Assembly (NCBI GenBank): GCA_964490935.1
Contig: CAZBEO010000016.1
Span: 1-49,655, forward strand
Length of the DNA stretch: 49,655 nt
DNA from: JAQVYB01 sp964490935
GTDB lineage: Bacteria > Verrucomicrobiota > Kiritimatiellia > RZYC01
Direction: 5' to 3'
Shown piece by piece: positions 17,602 through 27,500 of this stretch. Every line of letters begins with the position of its first letter. The first letter of the stretch is position 1. Made by a program: the position numbers and the translations under genes. Under the pieces are notes generated by a model, which was not told where the DNA came from, ran no database searches, and was given only the letters and a program-made list of their open reading frames with translations.

Positions 17602-18516
17602 ATGACAAAAATTGAGCAAAAACGAAGAATTGAAGCAAAAAAACGCGGGAATCGGCTCGGATTTTTGTTTTTCGAGGTATTTTTGCGTCTTTTTGGCCTA
17701 AAATGCGCCTATTTTTTCCTTCATTTTCCATGCAGTTACTATCTTTTTTTCGATAAAGAGGCTGTTCAGTCGGCTTTAGCATATATTCGTCGCCGATTTC
17801 CAATCTACGGCTGGTGGCGACAGCGCTTTGCCGTGTATCGCTTGTTTTTGAGTCAGGGAAGAGTCTTGATTGATCGCCATTGTATGATTCACAAGCCGGA
17901 GTTGTTCGAAACAACCTTTCATGGATATTCCCAGATAAAGGAAATGGTTGAGCAGTCGGACCAGGGATTTATTCTATTGATGTCGCACACGGGTAACTGG
18001 CAGGCCATTTTATTGGCCATTCAGCATTTGCGCCGTCCGGTATGCCTGCTCATGCGTCCCGAAGATAATCCGGCTTTGGTGGAGGCCTTGCGCCTTAATC
18101 ATGGAGAAGGTCAGATTAAAATAGTGTCACCCGAGCAGTTTTTGGGTGGCGTGGTTGAATTGATGCAACTCATCCAGCAGGGGTGCTTGGTTTCTATGAT
18201 GGGCGATCGGTGCTATGACTTTAATTCGGTGGAAGTTGATTATCTTGGAGCACGCGCGGCCTTTCCGTATGGCGCCTTTGCGATTGCCGCTGCGGCCACC
18301 TGTCCGGTGCTGACGCTGATGTCATCCAAAAGAGACACCTTCCACTATGATATAGAAGTGGCGAGTTGCTTTACTCCGCAGTATGAAAACAGACGGGACA
18401 AGAAAAAATCTCTTCTGGAATGGACACAAAATTATGCGCATCTGCTCGAAAAATATGCGATGGAACACCCCTTCCAATGTTTTCTATTTCATGATGTTTG
18501 GCGCATGGAAAACTGA
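17602..18516 (+). CDS. LpxL/HtrB-like lipid acyltransferase
   Basis: A 304-residue inner-membrane acyltransferase of the lipid A lauroyltransferase family. The N-terminus has a basic stretch then RGNRLGFLFFEVFLRLFGLKC as in APE-associated homologues. The catalytic region reads SHTGNWQ: His129 is present, but the HX4(D/E) acid is replaced by Gln134. Further family landmarks are MGDRCY and FPYGAFAIAAA. No Shine-Dalgarno is visible before the ATG (AACTAAAAAATG); the leader is the terminus of repeat copy B. With the GT2-DUF2062 protein it probably completes the outer-membrane lipid anchor of the cluster product. Activity should be treated with care because of the Gln substitution. Confidence 0.83.
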   Translation: MTKIEQKRRIEAKKRGNRLGFLFFEVFLRLFGLKCAYFFLHFPCSYYLFFDKEAVQSALAYIRRRFPIYGWWRQRFAVYRLFLSQGRVLIDRHCMIHKPELFETTFHGYSQIKEMVEQSDQGFILLMSHTGNWQAILLAIQHLRRPVCLLMRPEDNPALVEALRLNHGEGQIKIVSPEQFLGGVVELMQLIQQGCLVSMMGDRCYDFNSVEVDYLGARAAFPYGAFAIAAAATCPVLTLMSSKRDTFHYDIEVASCFTPQYENRRDKKKSLLEWTQNYAHLLEKYAMEHPFQCFLFHDVWRMEN

Positions 18517-18594
18517 TGTGCAGCCAGGACATGCTGCGTTATGCAAAACCAATCGGAACCCTGGACGCTTACCATCGTGGATAGCATCTATCGC

Positions 18595-18626
18595 TTGATC
18601 TGCATCCAACATCCGACGGATTGCTA
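18595..18626 (-). repeat. shortened copy of the 56-bp convergent-junction repeat
   Basis: This copy shares TTGATCTGC and then TCCGACGGATTGCTA with the elements at 24506-24561 and 39274-39329 but lacks about 17 internal bases. On the minus strand its conserved end reads TAGCAATCCGTCGGA, and the TAG is the stop codon of the glutamate dehydrogenase gene. It lies between convergent genes (LpxL-like and GDH). Confidence 0.75.
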
Positions 18627-19898
18627 GGGATAAATGCCGCGCAGTTTCACGGCGGTGGCCACCCGGCTTACCGCCAGAATGTAGGCCGCCATGCGCATGG
18701 GACACTGCTCGCGTTCGGCAATTTCCAACACATCCCGGAAACTGCGCGTCATGATGCGCTCCAGTTCCTTATTGATGTCCTCCAACTGCCAGAAGTGCGC
18801 CTGCAAATCCTGTACCCACTCGAAGTAGGACACCGTTACGCCGCCTGCATTGGCCAAGATGTCGGGCAGAATGAAGATGCCTTTTTTCTGCAGAATCTCA
18901 TCGGCCTCCGGCGAGGTCGGGCCATTGGCACCCTCGGCCAGAATTTTCGCGCGAATGCGGTCCGCATTTTGCGACGTGATCTGATGTTCGAGTGCGCAGG
19001 GTGCCAGAATGTCGACCTCCATTTCGAGCAGCTCGATGTTGGCCTGTTTGGGGTCTTCGATATGATCGCCACCGGAGAATCCACGAATGAGGTGATGCGG
19101 ACTTTGCTTCACGTGGTCCAGTAGGGCGGGTACGTCGAGACCCTTGGGGTTGAATACGCCTCCCGAAACATCGGTGACGCCCACCACGCGGCAACCGAGT
19201 TCATGCAGGCACTCCGCCGCCGAGCTGCCCACGTTCCCGAAGCCCTGTATGGCCACGGTACAGTCGCGTGGATTCATGTGCAGATGCTTCAACGCCTCGC
19301 GAACGACAATCATGAGCCCGCGCCCGGTCGCCGCAAGACGCCCCTCGCTCCCGCCAATGTCAATGGGCTTGCCCGTCACCACACCTGGTGCCGAGTAGCC
19401 GATATTCATGGAATAGGTGTCCATCATCCACGACATCACCTGCGCGTTCGTGTTCACATCCGGTGCAGGAATATCTTTCTCTGGGCCAATGATCAGGGAT
19501 ATTTCCGAGGTGAAGCGCCGGGTCATCCGTTCAATTTCACCCAGCGACATGTGCCGGGGATCGCAGACCACCCCGCCTTTGGCACCGCCGTAGGGCAGGC
19601 CCACTACCGCGCACTTCCACGTCATCCACATGGCCAGCGCCTTCACTTCGTCGAGCGTGACAGCGGGATGATAGCGGATGCCGCCCTTGGCTGGTCCGCG
19701 TTCCAGATTGTGTTGTACCCGGTATCCTTCGAACACCTGTACGTTGCCGTCATCCATTCGGATGGGTATCGAGACGATCAACGCCCGTTTGCAGTGTCGG
19801 AGTTTGCAGAGGACGTTGGGGTCCAGGTTGATTCGCTGCGCCACGTTGTCGAGTTGTTGACAGGCCATGTGCCAAGGATTGAACGCCGCTTTATTCAT
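18624..19898 (-). CDS. gdhA: glutamate dehydrogenase (Glu/Leu/Phe/Val dehydrogenase family)
   Basis: This hexameric-type enzyme interconverts glutamate with 2-oxoglutarate and ammonium. The start is fixed at 19898 by a perfect AGGAGG 4 bases upstream, giving 424 residues; the 21 codons further upstream are not needed. The substrate-binding stretch GPAKGGIRYHP (Lys71), the catalytic LPYGGAKGGV (Lys107) and the dinucleotide motif GFGNVGSSAAE are present. The length fits the 410-430 residue catabolic/RocG-like class. Leucine or phenylalanine dehydrogenases are shorter. It stands alone, divergent from the GH81 gene, and its stop codon lies inside a dispersed repeat. It fits with the ammonium-uptake genes at the right end of the window. 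Confidence 0.94.
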   Translation of the reverse strand: MNKAAFNPWHMACQQLDNVAQRINLDPNVLCKLRHCKRALIVSIPIRMDDGNVQVFEGYRVQHNLERGPAKGGIRYHPAVTLDEVKALAMWMTWKCAVVGLPYGGAKGGVVCDPRHMSLGEIERMTRRFTSEISLIIGPEKDIPAPDVNTNAQVMSWMMDTYSMNIGYSAPGVVTGKPIDIGGSEGRLAATGRGLMIVVREALKHLHMNPRDCTVAIQGFGNVGSSAAECLHELGCRVVGVTDVSGGVFNPKGLDVPALLDHVKQSPHHLIRGFSGGDHIEDPKQANIELLEMEVDILAPCALEHQITSQNADRIRAKILAEGANGPTSPEADEILQKKGIFILPDILANAGGVTVSYFEWVQDLQAHFWQLEDINKELERIMTRSFRDVLEIAEREQCPMRMAAYILAVSRVATAVKLRGIYP

Positions 19899-19902
19899 CA
19901 CG

Positions 19903-19908
19903 CCTCCT
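19903..19908 (-). promoter_or_regulatory. consensus Shine-Dalgarno for glutamate dehydrogenase
   Basis: On the minus strand AGGAGG is followed by 4 bases and then the ATG at 19898. It decides the start against an upstream in-frame ATG at 19961 and implies strong translation. Confidence 0.85.
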
Positions 19909-20122
19909 AGTAGAATTAACATGACAGAAATTCGCCGATGAATGCAGGAAGCTCTCCGCACTAGAAAACCGGCGCTGTCCGTGATTTGGGATTATACCCC
20001 GCCTGCCGGGAAAAGTCATGCCATTCATCAGTAATTTCAGGGCTCTGAACAACTTGCATGCTGGTGTGTATATAGGATACAAATCAGCCTGATGCGTGGG
20101 CTTTATGTATGAAAACAAATGA

Positions 20123-20155
20123 TATACATCATCTTGATCGCCAGGATGATGTATA
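20123..20155. promoter_or_regulatory. 11-bp inverted repeat between divergent gdhA and GH81 genes
   Basis: TATACATCATC and GATGATGTATA are perfect reverse complements separated by 11 bases, ending 31 bases before the GH81 ATG. It could be an operator for a dimeric regulator or a leader hairpin. No T-tract follows, so it is not an intrinsic terminator. The rest of the 288-base intergenic region 19899-20186 shows no gene. Confidence 0.5.
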
Positions 20156-20186
20156 GGTTCGTCCGATTTGAATAAAGGCGTTTATT

Positions 20187-23100
20187 ATGGCATCCTATCT
20201 TCGATTCCAGAGTATTTGCTATATTCTTCTTATGGTTTTCTGGTGCGCTGTTTCTCGGGGAAACACGCCGGATTATATGATCGATGACTTTGAGAACGGC
20301 AGCCTGACGATTGGGGTACGCGGGACGGCGGGCATCGGATCGGCACCCTTCATTTACTCCTATGAGAAAGATGGCGTGCTGAGCCTCACCTATACCCAGC
20401 CCGACGGACAGAGTGACCTTGCTTGGTGGGAAGCCCTTTCCTGGTCATGGTCCACCGTAGATGTTTCCGCCTATTATTATTTTTGTCTGGATGTGAAAGG
20501 TACGGAAGGCGGAGAGGATGCCACGGTGGAATTTCACTACCGTGATGAGGACGATGATTCCCAAAAACCGTTCATCCGCCTCAGCGAGTACAAAGAAATT
20601 AGCACTGAGATGCAAACCATCAACATCCCCATTGAGGATTTCGATTCGTTTGATAAAACCCGCGCTGGAGCAGTGGCCCTTGGGTTTCGCTATATCACCA
20701 CCGGCATGGATTCCATGCAGATCGATAACATAGGCCTCTCCACGTATCCCTCTGAATTTTTCTGCACCCATTCAGCAACGGCTGCATTGAGCAATGTGGT
20801 CGGGATAATCTTCAAACCGCATTATCCTCAGAGCGCCACCCCGTGCAGTGCGGTATCGATGGTGTATGCCGTGAATGGCGGATCGGTCGTGACCGCGGCC
20901 ATGACCGCTTCGGGGGCACGCTGGATCGGCGCGGTCTCTAATCTGGCCCACGACGCCTCCGTGGCCTATCACTTTCTGTATAACTACGGTTCCGGCGGTG
21001 TGACCCCCGACTATGCTTACATGCACAACAGCGTGATTGATCACGAAAAACCGACAACTCCTTACACCCTGAATGGTGTTTCCATCTCCCCGTCACGCAT
21101 CGATCTATCGTGGGCTGCTTCCACCGATAATGTCGGAGTCACAGGCTATAAAATCTATCGAAACGAGGTGGAAATCGGCTCCATCGGCGACACGAATTAT
21201 TCGGCGGTTGGTCTGACCGCCGGAACCACCTACAGCTTCACGGCGCGTGCCTTTGATGCTGCGGGGAATCTTTCTGGGCACTCCGGTGCCATCAGCGTGG
21301 CCACCCCGGTGGATGCGCAGGCGCCCTCCGCGCCGGTCTCGCTTTCTGCCGTCAGCACCGGCCCCACCACCGTATCTCTGACCTGGAATGCCTCAACCGA
21401 CAATGTGGGCGTCGAGGGGTATCAGATTTTCCGGGACGGGGTGTATTACACCTCTTCGTATCCGACCAATGGCCTCGCCAACGGGATTCCCGGAGCCACC
21501 CACACGTTTCAAGTACTCGCATATGACCGCGCCATGAATCTCTCGGTTCTGAGCACTTCGGCTCAGGTGACCATGCCCACCGACACCCAGCCACCCTCCG
21601 TACCGCCCGGACTTTCCGGTACGCCGGATGGCCCGTGCCGAATTCTGCTCCAGTGGAATGCCTCCACGGATAACGGCACGGTGGCCATGTATGAAATATT
21701 CCGCGACGGTCTCCTAGCAGAACGAACCGAAGCCACCCAGGCTTTGATCTACAGCGATCCTGAAGCCACTCATGCCTTCATGGTGCGCGCGGTGGATACC
21801 GTCGGAAATAGGTCCGATTTTTCCGCAGAGATATCTGTCACTGCGGCGGCGGGTGCCATCCCGCAGGCGGGCAGTTATGCCTCTGCGGTTCCATTGGGCT
21901 TTTCCGCGCCGCCCACCACTATTTACGTCACCACCAACGTAACGGCCCCGTATCCCACCGGCGATTGGTGGAGTTCCCTGCTCCAGGTGCGTTGCAGCGG
22001 CATGATGCCCGCACGCCCGATGGCCTTTTACGCCAAAGGCTGGGCGCTCGAGTTTTCTTATCCCTCCGTATCCGCGAGTGGCAGCACCGTCTACGCACCG
22101 TTTGTGAAAGAACTCGAAGTGCAGGCAACCGGCGGAAGTTTCCCCGTCAAACCAAACGGATCGGCCCGCGTGGATGGATACGGCGATTTTTCCGTGCGCA
22201 CCCGCATCGGCAATGACAGCAGCTACATGGCCGCCACGCTGGCCCATGGATCGCCCTATGCCTACATTCGCTTCGCCTCCTGCGGCCCTGTGATCGCCTG
22301 CACGCCTAGTTACACCGTGGTGGCGAGCAACGCCTCGGCCTCGTATCTGGTGGTGCGTGTTTCCTCGGCGGCCAAAACGCACTACGCCCTCTTTGCGCCA
22401 TCAGGCACCACGTGGCAGTTGACCAGTTCACAACTCATTACGCCGGTCCTTCCGTCCGGAAAGGATTTCCTGTCGGTGGCGATTCTCCCAAACCATGGCA
22501 CCACCTACGATTCCAACGCACTGGAGGTTCTGCGGCAGCATGCCTATGCCTTCATCACCAACACCAGCGCCACCTTCACTTACCAGCGTACCAACGCGAT
22601 CATCCGGTCCGTGTTCAGCGCACAGACCGAGAGTCTGCAGAACGGACAAACCATTCCTCTTCTGGGCATGCTGCCCCACCACTGGAAAAACAGCGAGGCT
22701 CTGCCGGTGGCAAACATGAACTACGGAACACCGCTGGGCACGTTGAAACTTGCCGCCTCCAATGCCTTCACGGTGCAACACCGGTTCGGCGGAATCGTCC
22801 CTCAGTTTCCTGAACCAGCCGATGCCACTTGGTCGAAAAATGCCTTCTCCATCTTGGCCGACCAAATTGCCGCCGTAAGCCCTGCCACCCGGGATACCTA
22901 CTGGCTGGGCAAGGAAGTGGAACGCCTGGCGCGCGTGATTCCGGCCCTGGATTCGGCGGGCCTAACCGGCCAGCGGGATATCCTGTTGAGCAATCTGCGT
23001 GCTGCATTGACGAACATGTTCACCTACTATCCCGAAAAAGACAGTCGCTTCTTCGCCTACAATCCGACCTGGGGCGCGTTGCATGGCTACAACGAATCGT

Positions 23101-24485
23101 ACGGTTCGGTTTCGCTGATTTCCGACAACCATTTTCACTACGGCATGTTTGCCTATTCGGCGGCGATTCTTGGAATGTACGATCCCTTTTTCGTCGGGGC
23201 CTACCGGGAAGTCGTGGATCAAGTCATTCGCCAATACAACAATCCATCCCGCGACACCTCCGGCACCGACCCGCTTCCCTGGATGCGATGTTTTGATCCG
23301 TGGGAAGGGCATTGCTGGGCCTCCGGCCTCGGGGGGGCGTCCCGCGCAGGTGCCGTCGCTGAAGTGCTCTATACCGGCGAAAAATCACTGGCGAGCAACG
23401 ATGGGCCTGATCAGGAATCCACCTCCGAAGCTATGAACGCCTGGGCGGCCATGTTTCTGTGGGGCCTTGTTACCAAGAACGATGAATTCATCAACATGGG
23501 TGCCGCCGGCTACACCACCGAAGCCAACGCCATTCGTGAATACTGGTATGACGCTGATCAGAACAATTTACCCGCCGGTTATGCTCCGACCTCGATCTGC
23601 CGTCTCTTCGGAAGCAAACTCGATATTTACACTTGGTTTAGTTCCTCGATGGATAAGGCCTATGGCATCCAGTATATTCTCACAGGACCGCACATGACCT
23701 ACCAAGGTTATTTTAGAGACTACCGCGTCACCGACTACGCTCGCTTTAAGGCGGTCTTCGGTACGGAGGCTATCGCCAGCGGATGGAAAGACATTCACGG
23801 AATGTACCGCTGCTTCTTCGAGCCCGAACAGGTTCTCGCCGAATACCGCAGCGACGAAGCCGTGAACGACGGAAACACCCAAGCCAATCTCTATTACTGG
23901 ATTCATGCCATGAATTCACTTGGAGAATTGAACACCGAAATCTACAGCGACTATCCTGCCCTCGTCGCCTTTTCCACGCCATCCACCACTAACTTCATCG
24001 CCTGGAATTACACGGGAGGTCCGATTACGGCACGCCTCTTCAGGGCCTCGGATGATTTCCCGCTGGGAGAGTTCATTGTGCGCAATTCGCGGACCACCGG
24101 CATTTCCACGGATGCCGATGACGATGGCGATGGACTGAATAACGGCGAGGAACTCACGTCCGGAACCGACTTGTTCCACGCGGATACGGATGGCGATGGA
24201 GCAAACGACGGGGCAGAACTATTCGCCGGTTTCGATCCGCTGGATGCCTCTTCTTTCTTCAGGTTCGATAGCGCGAAAACCGCCGAATCGGGAAGCGTCA
24301 CTTTTGCCTGGAAGGCTCATGCCGAACGCCTGTATCGCCTGATGCTGTATCCCTCGCTCGAAGAGTTGTCCAGCGGCGTAAACGGCTCCAATCTATTCCA
24401 GAACGTGTCCGGAGCAGGATGGGTCGAGCACCCCGTCACGCTGCCGGCCTGGACCAATGGCTTCCTACAGCTTCAAGTCTACTGA
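20187..24485 (+). CDS. secreted GH81 endo-beta-1,3-glucanase with FN3 modules
   Basis: A 1432-residue secreted enzyme expected to cleave beta-1,3-glucan (laminarin or fungal/algal glucan). Order: signal peptide (LLMVFWCAVSRG), a galactose-binding-like beta domain (about 30-190), a short beta module (about 193-285), three fibronectin type III domains (about 287-560), the GH81 catalytic region (about 570-1270), DGD calcium-type repeats (DADDDGDGLNNGEE, DTDGDGANDGAE) and a C-terminal beta module. GH81 signatures are SDNHFHYGMFAYSAA (from about residue 979), CFDPWEGHCWASG and DQESTSEAMNAW (about residue 1075), which hold the conserved Asp and Glu residues. The last domain (SSFFRFDSAKTAESG...) resembles the end of the GH13 protein at 30894-34916. 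It is transcribed alone, convergent with a sensor kinase gene. Confidence 0.93.
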   Translation: MASYLRFQSICYILLMVFWCAVSRGNTPDYMIDDFENGSLTIGVRGTAGIGSAPFIYSYEKDGVLSLTYTQPDGQSDLAWWEALSWSWSTVDVSAYYYFCLDVKGTEGGEDATVEFHYRDEDDDSQKPFIRLSEYKEISTEMQTINIPIEDFDSFDKTRAGAVALGFRYITTGMDSMQIDNIGLSTYPSEFFCTHSATAALSNVVGIIFKPHYPQSATPCSAVSMVYAVNGGSVVTAAMTASGARWIGAVSNLAHDASVAYHFLYNYGSGGVTPDYAYMHNSVIDHEKPTTPYTLNGVSISPSRIDLSWAASTDNVGVTGYKIYRNEVEIGSIGDTNYSAVGLTAGTTYSFTARAFDAAGNLSGHSGAISVATPVDAQAPSAPVSLSAVSTGPTTVSLTWNASTDNVGVEGYQIFRDGVYYTSSYPTNGLANGIPGATHTFQVLAYDRAMNLSVLSTSAQVTMPTDTQPPSVPPGLSGTPDGPCRILLQWNASTDNGTVAMYEIFRDGLLAERTEATQALIYSDPEATHAFMVRAVDTVGNRSDFSAEISVTAAAGAIPQAGSYASAVPLGFSAPPTTIYVTTNVTAPYPTGDWWSSLLQVRCSGMMPARPMAFYAKGWALEFSYPSVSASGSTVYAPFVKELEVQATGGSFPVKPNGSARVDGYGDFSVRTRIGNDSSYMAATLAHGSPYAYIRFASCGPVIACTPSYTVVASNASASYLVVRVSSAAKTHYALFAPSGTTWQLTSSQLITPVLPSGKDFLSVAILPNHGTTYDSNALEVLRQHAYAFITNTSATFTYQRTNAIIRSVFSAQTESLQNGQTIPLLGMLPHHWKNSEALPVANMNYGTPLGTLKLAASNAFTVQHRFGGIVPQFPEPADATWSKNAFSILADQIAAVSPATRDTYWLGKEVERLARVIPALDSAGLTGQRDILLSNLRAALTNMFTYYPEKDSRFFAYNPTWGALHGYNESYGSVSLISDNHFHYGMFAYSAAILGMYDPFFVGAYREVVDQVIRQYNNPSRDTSGTDPLPWMRCFDPWEGHCWASGLGGASRAGAVAEVLYTGEKSLASNDGPDQESTSEAMNAWAAMFLWGLVTKNDEFINMGAAGYTTEANAIREYWYDADQNNLPAGYAPTSICRLFGSKLDIYTWFSSSMDKAYGIQYILTGPHMTYQGYFRDYRVTDYARFKAVFGTEAIASGWKDIHGMYRCFFEPEQVLAEYRSDEAVNDGNTQANLYYWIHAMNSLGELNTEIYSDYPALVAFSTPSTTNFIAWNYTGGPITARLFRASDDFPLGEFIVRNSRTTGISTDADDDGDGLNNGEELTSGTDLFHADTDGDGANDGAELFAGFDPLDASSFFRFDSAKTAESGSVTFAWKAHAERLYRLMLYPSLEELSSGVNGSNLFQNVSGAGWVEHPVTLPAWTNGFLQLQVY

Positions 24486-24505
24486 GTATGGGGCACGTCG
24501 CTACG

Positions 24506-24561
24506 ATCAGAGTTGATCTGCGCGATCGGGTTTTAAACACCGGAAGTCCGACGGATTGCTA
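24506..24561 (-). repeat. 56-bp repeat at the GH81 / sensor kinase convergent junction
   Basis: An ungapped match of 53 of 56 bases to 39274-39329. It begins ATCAGAGTTGATCTGC, has the AT-rich centre GGGTTTTAAACACC, and ends TCCGACGGATTGCTA. On the minus strand the first three bases (TAG) are the stop codon of the histidine kinase gene. TCCG-A-CGGA is a small inverted repeat at that end. Confidence 0.9.
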
Positions 24562-27500
24562 ATTTCCGCAGGACGTTTCCGCGATGGCTTTCTTCAGGCA
24601 ATCGAACCGTCTTTTCAGTTCTTCCAGATCGGCCTGTGCGGCGTGCAGGTTGCCGGCTCGAGCCGCCTTTTCAATGGCAAAGGCTGTTTCCTTTAGCGCA
24701 TCTCCACCGACATTTGCGGACGCCCCTTTTATGGTATGGGCCTGTCGCTCCACATCCTGTATGTCGCCGATTTCCATGAAGCGGCTGAGTTGTTCAATCT
24801 GTAGGGGGATATCCATGAGAAATCCGGCGATTACTTTCCGGGCCAACGGTTCGTCGCCCATAAGCCGTTCCATCATCGCCTTGCTATCCCATACGGCGGG
24901 TTCAGACGATGCGGTTTGCCCGGTTATTATTTCTTCGGGTTGGCGTTTGACCTCATTTCGGGTCATGTTGTGTGGGGGAAGCCACTTCGCCAAAGTCTCT
25001 GCCAAAGCATCGGGATTGATGGGTTTTGAGAGGTAGTCGTTCATCCCTGCTTTCAGGCATTTTATCCGGTCATCGGCCATGGCGTGTGCCGTCATGGCAA
25101 TCACCGGGATGTCGTGGTTGCTGACGGCAGAACGGGGATTGCGGATTTGGGCGGTGGCTTCATAGCCATCCATCACCGGCATCTGCACATCCATAATCAC
25201 CAAGTCGTAGGCGGTGGATTCCAAGGCCTTTATGGCCTCGGCTCCATTGGCGGCCACATCGGCCGTCAGGCCGAGCTTGGAGAGAATACCCACGGCCACC
25301 TGCTGATTGGTTATGTTGTCCTCCACCAGAAGAATTCGTACGTTGCAACCGGCGAACAGATTGATGGTTTCGCGTGTGGTGTGGCGTGTGGTAATGGCGT
25401 GACTCGTCGCCGCTTCCCCCCCGCTTGAGACTAGCACCTGTGACAGAACGGCTTTGAGTTCACGGGTGCGCGTCGGTTTGGTTAGATAGGCATTAAAGCC
25501 AATCTCGGCAAAACATTTCGCGTCGCCGCGAACGCCCAGAGACGTCAGCAGTACCATGCGTGTTTTTGCCAGGCGCGCGTCCTCCCTCACGGCTCGGCCA
25601 AGGGCGGGGCCGTCCATATCGGGCATTTGCATGTCAATGACGGCCACCTGAAACGGGTCGCCTTTCTCGACGGCCTGTTGGAAGGCGAGGAGGGCGGATG
25701 GTCCGTCTCCGACTTCGGAAACACGCATTCCCCAGGAGGTCATGCAGGTGTTCAACATTTCTCGGTTGGTGGCGTTGTCGTCCACAATCAACACGCTCAC
25801 CTCGGCCAGATCTGCAGGAGGCGGCGACGCTTCGCCTTGCGTCTCGGCGGCCTGTTTTTCGAGGCGTGCGGTGAACCAAAATTCGGAGCCTGCGCCTTCT
25901 CGGCTTGTCACGCCCATTTTGCCATCCATCATCTCGACGAGCTGCTTGGAGATGGCCAGACCGAGGCCGGAGCCGCCGAAGTTTCGGGTGGTGGAGGCGT
26001 CTAACTGGCTGAATTTTTCAAAGAGGAGCCTGATCTTGTTATCGGGGATGCCGATGCCGGTATCCCGAATCGAGAAGCGCAAGCGGACGGTTTTTTCTGT
26101 TTCGGATTCCATCGCGATACGAACAGCCACTTCTCCGGCCTGGGTGAACTTGATGGCGTTTCCGGTCAGGTTGGTTAGGATTTGTCGTAAGCGGCCCGGG
26201 TCGCCCCGAAGCAGGACGGGTGCTTCGGGGGCGATGCCGCAGAGCAGCTCGATGCCCTTGTCATGCGCCTGAATGGCCAGGGTGGATGCCAAATCATCCA
26301 GCAGTGTTTGCAGATCAAAATCCAGCATTTCCAGGTCCAGTTTTCCGGCTTCGATTTTGGAAAAGTCGAGGATGTCGTTAAGCAATCCAAGCAGCGATTC
26401 ACCGCTGGTGCGAACGGCTTCGGTATACTGGTGCTGGGTCTCCGTCAGCTCGGTATCCAGCAGGAGCCCGGTCATGCCGATGACGCCGTTCATGGGTGTT
26501 CGTATTTCATGGCTCATGTTGGCGAGAAAACTGCTCTTGGCGGCATTGGCCAATTCGGCTTCCCTGGCCATCTGATGGGCCCGGATCATGGCCTCCTCGA
26601 GCTGGAGGTTGCTTTCTTCGAGTTCCTCTTCTGCCTGCTTGGCTTCGGTGATGTCCATGTGCGTACCAAACATCACGAGCGGCTTGCCGTCGTTCGTCCA
26701 TGTCATCACCTGTCCCCGGTCTTGCGTCCAGACCCAATGGCCGTCCTTGTGCTTAATCCGAAGCTGATTGTCGTAATACGGCAAGTCACCCGAAAAGTGT
26801 TTTCCCATCAACACCTTCGATTTCTGTAGGTCGTCGGGATGAACGAGCGACGACCAGGTATTGCTACTGACAGGCATCAGCTCTTCAAGGGTATATCCGA
26901 TGATTTCCGCCCATCTTTCGTTACAGAATCCTTCTCCTGTCTGCACATTCCATTCCCAGATACCGACACGGGTGCCCTGAATGACGTTCGCCAAGCGCTG
27001 GCGCTCTTCTTCAAGCGCTTGGCCGGTCAATTTCTTTTTAGTGATGTCTTCAACAAGCCCGTCGATTTTTGTGGGACGCCCTTCCTCATCGCGAATCAAC
27101 AAGGCGTGACTGGCGATGTAATGGAGGGTGCCATCCGGCCAAATGATCCGATACTCCAGTTCATACGGGCTGTTTTGCGCGATGGATTCGGACATGGCTT
27201 TCTTGAGCATCTCGATGTCATCGGGATGGACCACGCGGTAGAATTCATCGGCGGTCCCCTTAAAGGTGTTCGGGTCGATCCCCAGAATCTGGAAGCATCT
27301 CGCTCCATAATATCGCTTGTTTTCCGTGATATCCACGCGCCACGTTCCCAGTTGAGCCGATTGCAACGCCAGGGCGAGGTGCGCCTGCTTTTCCCGCAAT
27401 ACCTCTTCCACCAGCTTGCGGTCCGTGATGTCCGTCATGGTGGTCAGCAGGCAAGGGGCAGGGCCCATTTCGATCGGATCGGCAGAGAATAAGCCGGTCC

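Noticed and set aside
2..18516. A confident call of ladderane biosynthesis
   Set aside because: The transport, thioesterase and chain-length-factor genes fit APE clusters at least as well, and no single enzyme here is diagnostic for cyclobutane rings; left as a hypothesis.
19203..19910. Plus-strand open frame opposite glutamate dehydrogenase
   Set aside because: Antisense to a well-conserved enzyme; the His/Arg-rich translation has no recognisable domain.
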